Shown: in pieces, positions 7,678 through 16,518 of the stretch
Position numbering within the stretch: position 1 is the stretch's first letter
How the letters are laid out: the number at the start of each line of letters is the position of its first letter
NCBI GenBank assembly: GCA_025210485.1
Contig: JAOARN010000125.1
Coordinates: forward strand, 1 to 36,466
Reading direction: 5' to 3'
Source of the DNA: Marinifilaceae bacterium
Lineage (GTDB): Bacteria; Bacteroidota; Bacteroidia; Bacteroidales; Marinifilaceae
Length of the DNA stretch: 36,466 nt
Made by a program: the position numbers and the translations under genes
Notes under the pieces: model-generated
The model's input: the letters and a program-made list of their open reading frames with translations, nothing else
What the model was told of the DNA's origin: nothing
The model's database searches: none

Positions 7678-9030
7678 TTAATCATACATGTCCATATTAT
7701 TAACTACTTCATATATCATAAATGATTTTTGAGAAAGCTGTGGATACCATGGTTCCGAAATAGAGGATTCATTTATCTCTTCACCTTTATTATTCAAGAT
7801 TTTAAAACCACCCTCATCTAGATATACCTTACTATATGTTAAATTATTAGATGAGTCAAAATAATCAACTTGCTTATGTTTATTCTTTGATTCTTCTCTA
7901 TTCAAAACAGCATACGCTAATAGATTTAAATTTATAGCTTCACCATCATAATATTCTATTCTATAATATTCTGACTCACAATATTCTTTATCATAAACCT
8001 TAGAGACTGCATAATCAAGAGTACTATCATCACTATCATAGTAGTAAACACAAGATGAGACTTGAAAAAATTCCTTATCATATTTTGCTGTATGCATATA
8101 TAAATCGTCGTCTTTATCTAGCTCGTCCATTGATAATAGTTCGTCTGAATATTTATATATTTTTTTAAAAGATTGATTATATTCATTTGTATTTGCCAAA
8201 CGATTTTTATCATCATATTCGAAAGTCGAAATATTAGGTTCTGACTCTCGTGTAGTATAGGTATTGGTTTTCTCTACCCTGATTAACAAATTTTTATCAT
8301 TATAAAAAAAATCATCTTCATAAGAGTATTCATATTGTAGATTTTTAAATGTAAGTTTTGAGACTAATGGAACATTATCATAATTAGCATGAGTAAAATT
8401 CTCATAATCCAAATATTTCAATTCAAATTTAGAAAATGGTTCTTCGCTATTATCATAAATTTCTACTTCTGTCAATACCTTTTTTTCATCATAAATATAC
8501 TTATTCCATGCTGAATCATCCTGCGAATCACCCTCCACACGATGCATTTCAATAATATAACCATCCTTATCATAAACATAATTGTATACAATAAACCTAT
8601 TCTTGCTAATTCTATCCTGCTCTTCATCAAGAGGATAAACATTGGAACTAACAATCACTCCATTGGGGTCGTAATTATGTACGAATTTCTTAATCTTTTG
8701 TTTAAACTCACCAAAACATCTTGACTCTATAAATGACTCCTTTGCAAGTCCATTATCATAATAATGATGATCATAATATAATGAATTATGTTCAAGGATT
8801 GAGATTTGATTTAAACTAGTAATAAAATGCCTCATATTAAAAGATGAGTTTTCATCAATCTTTATATTCTTGTCAATTGGGATATTGGGATCCAAATGAA
8901 TATTTTCAGTATCCTCTCCTGCATTATTTTCTGGTTTTATATCATCGTCATCATCGTCATGACAAGCAACAAAAACCATCACTGAAATAAAAAATACCAA
9001 AATTGATTTAAATGAAAATAATAGTTTCAT
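7678..9030 (-). CDS. Acidic surface lipoprotein with YD-like repeats, paralogue 2
   Basis: 450 aa, upstream partner of the gene at 6174-7502. It has the same design: signal peptide with lipobox VFVAC (Cys23), six Asp at 25-30, a shared segment containing AGEDTENIHLDPNIP and ENSSFNMRHF, then divergent acidic, Tyr-rich sequence with strands such as FEYDDKNRLANTNEY and DYFDSSNNLTYSKVY. The conserved CFGEFK (CFGKFK in the paralogue) and DYAVS segments show collinear duplication. The Asp run is coded by an almost pure GAY triplet tract (8941-8958), a possible slippage point. The leader AACATTTATAACT before the ATG is nearly the same as in paralogue 1, so the duplication probably included the 5' region. 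Function not recognised. Confidence 0.8.
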   Translation of the reverse strand: MKLLFSFKSILVFFISVMVFVACHDDDDDDIKPENNAGEDTENIHLDPNIPIDKNIKIDENSSFNMRHFITSLNQISILEHNSLYYDHHYYDNGLAKESFIESRCFGEFKQKIKKFVHNYDPNGVIVSSNVYPLDEEQDRISKNRFIVYNYVYDKDGYIIEMHRVEGDSQDDSAWNKYIYDEKKVLTEVEIYDNSEEPFSKFELKYLDYENFTHANYDNVPLVSKLTFKNLQYEYSYEDDFFYNDKNLLIRVEKTNTYTTRESEPNISTFEYDDKNRLANTNEYNQSFKKIYKYSDELLSMDELDKDDDLYMHTAKYDKEFFQVSSCVYYYDSDDSTLDYAVSKVYDKEYCESEYYRIEYYDGEAINLNLLAYAVLNREESKNKHKQVDYFDSSNNLTYSKVYLDEGGFKILNNKGEEINESSISEPWYPQLSQKSFMIYEVVNNMDMYD

Positions 9031-9335
9031 AGTTATAAATGTTTTTGTTTAAATAAGTATAATATTTATTAGTTGTATTTAAGTTAAGCTAATTTATAAA
9101 CTATATACTTATCTGTCAATAAATAAAGTAAATAAAATATAAATGACTTATATTAAATTTTATCCTTTAGTATCATCTAAATCACAGAAATTCATTAATA
9201 CTTATGAACAGCAAGATTTTTTTAAGAATTATTTTTGATAATTATACTTATAATGCTCAATTTTGAAAATTATATCGTCCTGTCTATTCTCGTATAATAT
9301 CGAATAGATTATTAGAAACATAAAAATCAAAGATT
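9031..9335. other. Divergent intergenic region
   Basis: 305 bp between the divergent lipoprotein and RNA methyltransferase genes. On the plus strand TTTG (9262-9265), 19 bp, TATTCTCG (9285-9292) is a weak promoter candidate for the methyltransferase gene. Nothing else was recognised. Confidence 0.35.
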
Positions 9336-10091
9336 TTGTTAACCAATAATCATATAAAGTTATTCTCTTCACTTCATAAGAAGAAGTATAGAGATAAGGA
9401 AAAACTATTTATAGCAGAAGGTCATAAAATAGTTAAAGATCTCATAGAAGCTGGAATGAACGCAAGGTATATTATACATACCGAAGATTTTACATTCTCA
9501 ATGAAATCAGATGCAGAGATAATTACAGACTCTAGTATTAAAATAAAAAAAATAAGCCTTTTAAAAACATCTGCTCCTATCATTGGAATATTTGAAATAC
9601 CCGAATATAAAACTGACAAATTAAAGGTGAGGAATTCCTTATCATTGGTACTTGATCAAGTTCAAGATCCGGGAAATCTGGGTACAATTATTCGACTAGC
9701 TGATTGGTTTGGTATCGAAAATATTTTTTGTTCGAAAGAAACAGCTGACGCATTCAACCCCAAGGTAGTACAAGCCAGTATGGGTGCAATTGCTAGAGTA
9801 AAGATAATATATACGAATCTTTCGGAATTGATACATGAATATAAATCTGAAAATTTCAAAACCTACGGAACATTCCTTGAGGGTGAAGATATATATTCAT
9901 CAAACTTGGACAAAAAAGGTTTTATCATAATGGGAAATGAAGGAAATGGAATAAGTCAGGAAATTGAGCAATTAATATCGAATAAAATCACTATACCTAG
10001 TTTTGCCACAAACGAAACTAAAAGTGAATCTTTAAATGTATCAATTGCAGCAGCAATAGTATGTTCTGAATTTATAGGAAGAAAACAATAA
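9336..10091 (+). CDS. TrmH/SpoU family RNA 2'-O-methyltransferase
   Basis: 251 aa starting at TTG (9336). In-frame TAA at 9321-9323 and the absence of any ATG before residue ~40 force a non-ATG start, and homologues begin with a similar 'LT/SKNQIKL..SL..KKYRDKE' stretch. The N-terminal substrate-binding part (about 1-90) contains KYRDKEKLFIAEGHKIV. The SPOUT methyltransferase domain shows motif 1 DQVQDPGNLGTIIRLADW, motif 2 IIMGNEGNGIS and motif 3 SLNVSIAAAIVCSE, which form the trefoil-knot SAM site. It should 2'-O-methylate a ribose in rRNA or tRNA; the target is not deducible. It is followed after 34 bp by the helicase-nuclease gene on the same strand, probably co-transcribed. Confidence 0.92.
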   Translation: MLTNNHIKLFSSLHKKKYRDKEKLFIAEGHKIVKDLIEAGMNARYIIHTEDFTFSMKSDAEIITDSSIKIKKISLLKTSAPIIGIFEIPEYKTDKLKVRNSLSLVLDQVQDPGNLGTIIRLADWFGIENIFCSKETADAFNPKVVQASMGAIARVKIIYTNLSELIHEYKSENFKTYGTFLEGEDIYSSNLDKKGFIIMGNEGNGISQEIEQLISNKITIPSFATNETKSESLNVSIAAAIVCSEFIGRKQ

Positions 10092-10125
10092 CTATCTATC
10101 TTAAACCTAGAATCCATAAAGATAT

Positions 10126-13100
10126 ATGTCTGAAATTAAAATATACAGAGCTTCCGCTGGCTCAGGAAAGACCTACACCTTAACACAAGAATATTTAAAA
10201 CTTCTGTTTCTTGATATTAATAATTACAAGCACATACTTGCTGTAACATTTACCAACAAGGCAACAGAGGAAATGAAATCCAGAATTATTGGAGAATTGT
10301 CGAAAATAGCAAATCATGACAATTCTGACCATGAAAATATTTTGTGCGAATTTTGCAAATTATCCAAAACAGAACTGAAAGCAAGAGCCAAGGAAGCACT
10401 GCATCTTATCCTTCACGATTATTCTAGGTTTTCTATTACCACTATCGATAGTTTTTTTCAGAAACTCATAAGGGCTTTTACTCGTGAAATTGGGCTACAA
10501 ATTGGTTATCAAATCGAACTGGATCAGAATAAAATTCTTGAAACTAGTGCCGAACTTCTAATCAATGATATTAATGCAAATCCACTACTAAAAAAATGGT
10601 TATTAGAGTTTGCTGAATCAAAAATGAGTGACACCAAATCATTCAATATAAAACCTGACATTACCAAAATAGGGCAGCAATTATTTAATGAAGAACTAAA
10701 GGGCTTAACCGATGAATTGATAAACAAAATTTCGAATAAGGAATTCCTTAGTTCATATAAAAATGCCTTAGTTGAGCTAAAAAAAGAAATCGAGAACTCA
10801 TTTCAAAAGATTGGAGAAAGCAGTCTAAATGCACTAAACTCAGCTGGTCTAGCAATAGAAGACTTCAGTTTTGGTAAATCAGGAGTTATTGGTTACCTGA
10901 TAGGACTGAAAGACACAAAAAAATACAAACCTGGTGTCAGGGCTAAAAATTCAGCAAATCAACCAGAGTCTTGGTTCAAAAAAACAACAGGCAAATCAAA
11001 AAAAGAAATATTACTAACTTGCATAAACTCTGAGCTAAATCCATACCTTAATGCGGCAATTGAATTATATAATAATCAAGGGCTATTATATGAATCTATC
11101 GATACCACATTGTCAAATATATATACATTAGGTATCATATCGGATCTATCGAGCAAAATGCGTGAGTATAATTCAGACAACAATATATTTATGTTATCTG
11201 ATTCGAGTTTATTGTTGCGAAAAATAATAGGTGAAAACCAAAATTTATTTATTTATGAAAAAATAGGCCAAACCTATAAATATTTTATGATAGATGAATT
11301 CCAAGACACCTCTTCAATGCAGTGGAGTAATTTTAAACCATTAATCATAAATACTCTTGCCGAAGGTGACAATTCTCTTGTTGTAGGAGATGTAAAACAA
11401 TCAATATACAGGTGGAGAAATGGAGATTGGAATATTCTACATAATCAAATAAATAAAGATTTTGCTCAATTTAAATTAAACGCACTTAGCTTAGATAATA
11501 ACTGGCGAAGTTTGGCTAATGTAATTAACTTTAATAATTACATTTACCAAACAGGATCGGACATTTTACAGTCTGTATTCAATGATTCAATTCCTGAAAA
11601 TATTAGAGAAAACTTTAAAGAATATAATTCTACAATAAAAGAGGTTTACTCTGATTCATTTCAATATTGTCCTAAAAAGGATATTAAATCAGGATATATT
11701 CATTTGAAATATTTTGAAAAAACAGATGATGAAATAAGTATTAACGATCAAATATTGGAAGAATTGCCTTTATATATAGAGGAACTTCAAGAAAAAGGAT
11801 ACTCGGCAAAAGATATTGCGATATTGGTACGAACAGGAAAAGAAGGAGCAATGGTTGCTGACAAACTGATGGAGTATTCTGATTCCGAATTAGCCAAACC
11901 ACATATAAATTATAATATTATTTCGAATGATTCCTTATATATTGCAAATTCAAAAATTGTAAAGTTTATAATAGGGATTTTTGAATATATGGTAAATCAA
12001 GATAATACTATAAACAATGCCTTTCTAAACAAATTCTATCATCATAATATATTAAAAGCTGATTTAAGCGAAATAGATATTAATCTTTTTAATAAAGAGA
12101 AAGACATTATTAATTTTCCAGAAAAATTCATCAATAATATTTCTAATATTCGATCTCTACCTGTGTACTCACAAGCTGAATACATTATGGATATTTTCAA
12201 TCTAGGTGATTACCCAAATGAAATTGTATACCTAAACAGCTTCCTTGATATGGTACAGAAATACACCATTAACAACGGATCGGACACTAAAGGATTTCTT
12301 GAATTTTGGGATGAAAGGAAAGACAAACAAGTAATTTCAGTATCTGATAGCCAAGACGCTATCCGAATAATTACAATTCATAAATCAAAAGGACTAGAGT
12401 TTGAAGCCGTTATACTTCCTTTTTGTAATTGGCAACTAGACTCTCAGAAACATGGCAATTTATTGTGGTGTAGACCATCCATCGAAGGTTTTGATGCACT
12501 TGAACTAGTGCCCGTTGCTTATGGTAGCAAACTTGAAAATACAATTTATTATAGAGAATTCTACAAAGAAAGATTACAATCATTTGTCGACAATTTGAAT
12601 CTCTTATATGTGGCAACTACAAGAGCAGAAAAAGCTTTGTATATATGTTCGAATTTAAATAAAAAGAAAGAAATAAAACATGTAGGAGATTTGATTTACC
12701 ACTGCATAAAAAATGGAATTATTAGTTCTGAATCAAAACATTATAATGATATTGAAAACATTTCACCATTTTGGAATAATGATGAAATGAAATTCGAATA
12801 CGGAGAAATAAAAGCAAAAAAAGCAAATTCGATCAAAGAATTAAAACAAGAAATAAACAATTACCCTGTAAATCTGATGGATACAAGAGTTAAACTAAGA
12901 ACAAACTCTTCTGAGTATTTTGATTTTAATCAAGAAGCAAGCATGGAATCTTTCACTCCTGTTAGCGAGGGTAATTTAATACATAGACTTTTTCAGGATA
13001 TTAATTACAAAGATGATTTAGATAGAGCGATTGCAAAACTTGTATTTGAAGGAAAAATAAATACAGAACAGGAGCAAGAGTTATATCTATTTGCGAAAAA

Positions 13101-13380
13101 CCTTCTTGACTCCGATCTTGTGCAGGATTGGTTTGACAAAGAATGGAAAGTAATGAACGAAAGAGATATTCTTACAGGAAAAGAAAACCAATACCGACCA
13201 GATAGGATTATATATAAAGATGATTACGCAATTGTAATTGACTATAAATTCGGAAATAAAAAGAGCAAAAATTATAAATATCAAGTAAAAAAATATAAAG
13301 ATCTCCTATTTCAAACTGGTTTCAAAAATGTTGAAGGATATATATTATATGGCAAACTTGGAGAAACAGAAAAAATATAA
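10126..13380 (+). CDS. UvrD/RecB-type helicase-nuclease (AddA-like)
   Basis: 1084 aa. N-terminal Walker A ASAGSGKT (9-16); motif Ia AVTFTNKATEEMKSRI; motif II DEFQDT (390-395); motif III GDVKQSIYRWR; motif IV NNWRS; motif V IITIHKSKGLEFEAVILP; motif VI NLLYVATTRAEKALYI. This is a complete SF1A helicase core. The C-terminus has a RecB-family PD-(D/E)XK nuclease signature, Asp1026 in RPDRII and Asp1039-Tyr-Lys1041 in VIDYKFG. The layout fits the AddA subunit of AddAB, which resects double-strand breaks for RecA recombination. The usual partner AddB (second nuclease, iron-sulfur cluster) is not in the window, so it is encoded elsewhere or this protein works alone. Probably in an operon with the preceding methyltransferase; hairpin 13396-13438 follows. 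Confidence 0.93.
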   Translation: MSEIKIYRASAGSGKTYTLTQEYLKLLFLDINNYKHILAVTFTNKATEEMKSRIIGELSKIANHDNSDHENILCEFCKLSKTELKARAKEALHLILHDYSRFSITTIDSFFQKLIRAFTREIGLQIGYQIELDQNKILETSAELLINDINANPLLKKWLLEFAESKMSDTKSFNIKPDITKIGQQLFNEELKGLTDELINKISNKEFLSSYKNALVELKKEIENSFQKIGESSLNALNSAGLAIEDFSFGKSGVIGYLIGLKDTKKYKPGVRAKNSANQPESWFKKTTGKSKKEILLTCINSELNPYLNAAIELYNNQGLLYESIDTTLSNIYTLGIISDLSSKMREYNSDNNIFMLSDSSLLLRKIIGENQNLFIYEKIGQTYKYFMIDEFQDTSSMQWSNFKPLIINTLAEGDNSLVVGDVKQSIYRWRNGDWNILHNQINKDFAQFKLNALSLDNNWRSLANVINFNNYIYQTGSDILQSVFNDSIPENIRENFKEYNSTIKEVYSDSFQYCPKKDIKSGYIHLKYFEKTDDEISINDQILEELPLYIEELQEKGYSAKDIAILVRTGKEGAMVADKLMEYSDSELAKPHINYNIISNDSLYIANSKIVKFIIGIFEYMVNQDNTINNAFLNKFYHHNILKADLSEIDINLFNKEKDIINFPEKFINNISNIRSLPVYSQAEYIMDIFNLGDYPNEIVYLNSFLDMVQKYTINNGSDTKGFLEFWDERKDKQVISVSDSQDAIRIITIHKSKGLEFEAVILPFCNWQLDSQKHGNLLWCRPSIEGFDALELVPVAYGSKLENTIYYREFYKERLQSFVDNLNLLYVATTRAEKALYICSNLNKKKEIKHVGDLIYHCIKNGIISSESKHYNDIENISPFWNNDEMKFEYGEIKAKKANSIKELKQEINNYPVNLMDTRVKLRTNSSEYFDFNQEASMESFTPVSEGNLIHRLFQDINYKDDLDRAIAKLVFEGKINTEQEQELYLFAKNLLDSDLVQDWFDKEWKVMNERDILTGKENQYRPDRIIYKDDYAIVIDYKFGNKKSKNYKYQVKKYKDLLFQTGFKNVEGYILYGKLGETEKI

Positions 13381-13395
13381 ACACTAATATATAAG

Positions 13396-13438
13396 CATTA
13401 TTCTTCTTCCTAAAAAATATTTCGGAAGAAGGATAATG
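13396..13438 (+). terminator. Hairpin after the helicase-nuclease gene
   Basis: CATTATTCTTCTTCC (13396-13410) pairs with GGAAGAAGGATAATG (13424-13438) over 15 bp, with one G-T pair. Only a weak T-rich tail follows, so it is a probable but atypical terminator. Confidence 0.55.
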
Positions 13439-13596
13439 AATTTAACAAATGCATTCTATTTTTATTAAATTCATTAAACAATAAAATACATCAAACTAAA
13501 TCATACTATTTATCAACATAAATGACTTATTTATTTCAATCCTCAGATATATAGCTAAACCTGACAAAAAGTACAATAATAAGTATTTGTAAAAAA

Positions 13597-13610
13597 ATTA
13601 TTCTTCTTCC
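13597..13610 (+). repeat. Direct repeat of the terminator arm
   Basis: ATTATTCTTCTTCC occurs at 13397-13410 (inside the terminator stem) and again at 13597-13610, exactly 200 bp later and about 70 bp before the next gene. In the second place there is no pairing right arm nearby. Confidence 0.6.
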
Positions 13611-13678
13611 ATTTTCTTTTTATAAAAAAAAGATTATTCATACTTTCTCGTGTATAAAAACTAATCCCAAATTAGATT

Positions 13679-14470
13679 ATGGAGCAAGATCAAGAAAATC
13701 AGCAGCAGCAAATAATTCAACAAAATCAACAAGGACCAATAAACCAAGTAATACCACAAGGACAAGTAAATGTAGGAAATCACCAGTTGGTACTTGTAGA
13801 AGATTTAAGAGTTATTTCCAATAGAGAATATGATGATTTACAAGTTATATTAGAACATTTCTTTGGACTAACTGACCTACAGCCCACCCAAATAGAAAAC
13901 AACATTTCACATTTTAATTTAAATTATAACTCCTACCTATATATTATGCACATAGCAGATAAGATTTGTGCCAATGTATTAAATAAGGAGAACATACTAA
14001 TAAATCAGAATAGACCACTTTCAAATAGTCAATTATCATTACTAGAAAATATTAAAAACAATAGGGAAAATTATGATTTAATATCATATATATGTACAGA
14101 TAATAACGAGACAAATCAAAAGGAAAGATTAAATAGAATAATTGACGAATATTCTGATATAATAAATGAATGTATCGATATACCAGAATTAGAAGATCAA
14201 GACATTTACGAATACATGCTGAATAAAAGCATTGAAATGATAAAGCGACTACAGCAAGGTGAAAATTTTGAGTTTATAACAGATGAGACTAATATTATAA
14301 CAGATATCCTAAATAAAAAAACTCAGGAAGAGTTTTATTTCAAAGAAAACGAGGAACATAAAAACGACTTCCTAATAAATACAGATGATTTTGTGAAATT
14401 CATAAACTATTTATTTTGGATTCACTTTTATAAAGGAATAAAAAAGTGGAGTGAAGAATACAACAATTGA
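13679..14470 (+). CDS. Orphan hypothetical protein with Gln/Asn-rich N-terminus
   Basis: 263 aa, not recognised. Residues 1-33 are almost only Gln, Asn and a few hydrophobic or Gly/Pro residues (MEQDQENQQQQIIQQNQQG and onward), a prion-like low-complexity tail. The remainder is predicted helical and acidic, with many Asn and Ile. Segments include DDLQVILEHFFGL, LYIMHIADKICANVLN, YEYMLNKSIEMIKRLQQ and VKFINYLFWIHFYKGIKKW. There is no signal peptide, membrane span or enzyme motif. Its Asn/Ile-rich composition stands out from the housekeeping neighbours. A small hairpin (CTAAT at 13661, ATTAG at 13671) sits directly before the ATG. It lies alone between the helicase-nuclease and SLC13 genes and may be strain-specific. 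Confidence 0.65.
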   Translation: MEQDQENQQQQIIQQNQQGPINQVIPQGQVNVGNHQLVLVEDLRVISNREYDDLQVILEHFFGLTDLQPTQIENNISHFNLNYNSYLYIMHIADKICANVLNKENILINQNRPLSNSQLSLLENIKNNRENYDLISYICTDNNETNQKERLNRIIDEYSDIINECIDIPELEDQDIYEYMLNKSIEMIKRLQQGENFEFITDETNIITDILNKKTQEEFYFKENEEHKNDFLINTDDFVKFINYLFWIHFYKGIKKWSEEYNN

Positions 14471-14637
14471 AGAAATGTAAGAATCAAAATTTATAATTGG
14501 CTACTATTTAATAAAATAAAAATATTTTAATCTATTAATATAAACAGGTTTAATATGTGTGTAATAGGCATTTATTAGCTTACAATATATATTTAACAGA
14601 TTAAGAAATTCAATATTTACAATCATTTTTAATATTA

Positions 14638-14670
14638 TTTGAAACATAAAGAATAATTTTTCTATCTTCG
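14638..14670 (+). promoter_or_regulatory. Bacteroidota-type promoter for the SLC13-cysQ unit
   Basis: TTTG (14638-14641), 21 bp, then TATCTTCG (14663-14670) is one mismatch from TAnnTTTG. The ATG follows at 14695, so the leader is short (about 15-20 nt). Confidence 0.6.
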
Positions 14671-14694
14671 TAGCGAATACCCAAACTAGTTATT

Positions 14695-16476
14695 ATGCTA
14701 TCGATTGATGCAATCATTGTACTTATTGTTCTGATATTCATTCTTTTGTCTTTCTACAAAGAATGGGTTGGCCCTGCATTTACATTTCTAATTGCAGTGG
14801 TAGGGCTTGGTATATGCGGTATTTTGACTCCAAAAGAAATTTTAAGTGGCTTTGCCAATGATCAAGTTGTAGTAATTTTAATGTTACTACTAATAGGAGA
14901 TATTATTCGAGATTTGGGAATTGTAGAAGTGATGTTCGATAAAATATTTCGAAAATCAAAAACTTACCAACAATTCATGGGGAGAATGATATTATTGGTA
15001 GGAGGATTCTCAGCCTTTCTTAATAATACCCCACTAGTAGCAGTGATGATGCCTTATGTTAATTCATGGTGTATGCGCAGAAAAATATCCCCTGCTAAAT
15101 TAATGATTCCATTATCATATGCTGCAATATTAGGTGGATGTATGACATTAATTGGAACCTCAACCAATCTTATTGTAAACGGAATGGTTGTGGAACAAGA
15201 AATAATAAAAGATCTTGAAACATTAGATATGTTTAGTTTCACCTGGGTTGGATTACCCATGTTGATAATTGGAGGAATATATTTAATGCTTGTTGGAAAA
15301 AAGTTACTACCTGATACAAGAAACTCATTAGAAGATTATTCTGAGAACACTAGAAAGTATATGGTAGAGGCAATTATAAAGCCCAATTCAGATTATATTG
15401 GAAAAACTATAAAAGAACTTAGGTTAAGCGAATTGTTTGGACTACATTTGTATCAATTACATCGCAATGGGGAAAAAATGGATTTAAAATCATCAAGCTT
15501 CAAATTAAAAGCAAATGATGAACTATTATGTTTCGGAAATCCAGATACAGTTGCAGATATGATTAACCCAAACTCGGGATTCAAACTTCCCAGCGTGGGA
15601 ATGTTCATAAAGAAAAAACGAACAAAAGTTGTAGAAATAGTTATATCTCATAACTCAACTCTAATCTCAAAAACTGTAGGAGATGCAAATTTCAGAAGAA
15701 ATTACGATGCTACAGTTATAGGAGTTCACAGAAATGGAGCTAGAGTAAGAGGAAATATAACAGAAATGAAATTAAGAGCAGGAGATGTGCTTTTATTACT
15801 AGGTGGTGACGGTCTAGTAGAAAAAAGCCACTCTATAAATGATTTTTATTTCATTTCAAAAGTAAAAGAGTTTAGAAAGCAAGAAGCATATAAAATAGGA
15901 TTGTTGTTAGGAGGAACAATTGTTGCAGTAATTTTATCTGCACTCAAAATTGTACCACTATTTATGTCATTAATTGTAATGATTATAGTAATTTTGGCTC
16001 TTAAAATTTCAAATCCTAGAGATATTGCACAAAGATTAGACTTTAATTTAGCTCTAATCATAGCACTATCACTAGCATTTGGGACAGCAATGCGAAAGTC
16101 TGGTCTTGCGGAACATATTGCAGATTTACTAATTAATGTATTTTTGCCATGTGGAAAATTGGGCGTAATGTTTGGAATTTATTTTATTACTACTATCTTG
16201 GCAGCTTATATTACAAATAAGGCAGCTGTAGCAATAATTTTTCCAATTTCGCTGACAATGGCAATGAGTTTACAACTCAATCCGGTGCCTTTTGTGATGA
16301 TTGTTGCTTTTGCAGCAGCAGCAAACTTTATGACACCGATTGGCTATCAGACAAACTTAATGGTATACGGTCCTGGAGGATATTCATTTAAGGATTTCTT
16401 TAGAATTGGATTTCCATTAAGTATAATTTATATGGTATTTACAGTGCTAATATTGTCATACAAATATTTCTCCTGA
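14695..16476 (+). CDS. SLC13/DASS-family anion permease with two RCK_C (TrkA-C) domains
   Basis: 593 aa inner-membrane transporter. N-terminal hydrophobic half (about 1-205) contains GFANDQVVVILMLLLIGDII and the SNT-type loop motif LIGTSTNLIVNG; the C-terminal half (about 400-593) has the matching NKAAVAIIFPI and FMTPIGYQTNLMVYGPGGY. Between them lie two cytosolic RCK_C/TrkA-C domains: about 223-290, beginning MVEAIIKPNSDYIGKTIKEL, and about 312-385, containing VVEIVISHNSTLISKTVGDA. This layout is typical of the bacterial sodium/sulfate symporter-like group. Sulfate is the best guess for substrate because cysQ follows after 42 bp; a dicarboxylate cannot be excluded. The hairpin TCCTGAA-ATTG-TTCAGGA (16471-16488) overlaps its stop codon without a T-tract and may tune expression of cysQ. 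Confidence 0.88.
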   Translation: MLSIDAIIVLIVLIFILLSFYKEWVGPAFTFLIAVVGLGICGILTPKEILSGFANDQVVVILMLLLIGDIIRDLGIVEVMFDKIFRKSKTYQQFMGRMILLVGGFSAFLNNTPLVAVMMPYVNSWCMRRKISPAKLMIPLSYAAILGGCMTLIGTSTNLIVNGMVVEQEIIKDLETLDMFSFTWVGLPMLIIGGIYLMLVGKKLLPDTRNSLEDYSENTRKYMVEAIIKPNSDYIGKTIKELRLSELFGLHLYQLHRNGEKMDLKSSSFKLKANDELLCFGNPDTVADMINPNSGFKLPSVGMFIKKKRTKVVEIVISHNSTLISKTVGDANFRRNYDATVIGVHRNGARVRGNITEMKLRAGDVLLLLGGDGLVEKSHSINDFYFISKVKEFRKQEAYKIGLLLGGTIVAVILSALKIVPLFMSLIVMIIVILALKISNPRDIAQRLDFNLALIIALSLAFGTAMRKSGLAEHIADLLINVFLPCGKLGVMFGIYFITTILAAYITNKAAVAIIFPISLTMAMSLQLNPVPFVMIVAFAAAANFMTPIGYQTNLMVYGPGGYSFKDFFRIGFPLSIIYMVFTVLILSYKYFS

Positions 16477-16518
16477 AATTGTTCAGGATAACAAAAACTT
16501 TGCAAATATTTTTTTAAA

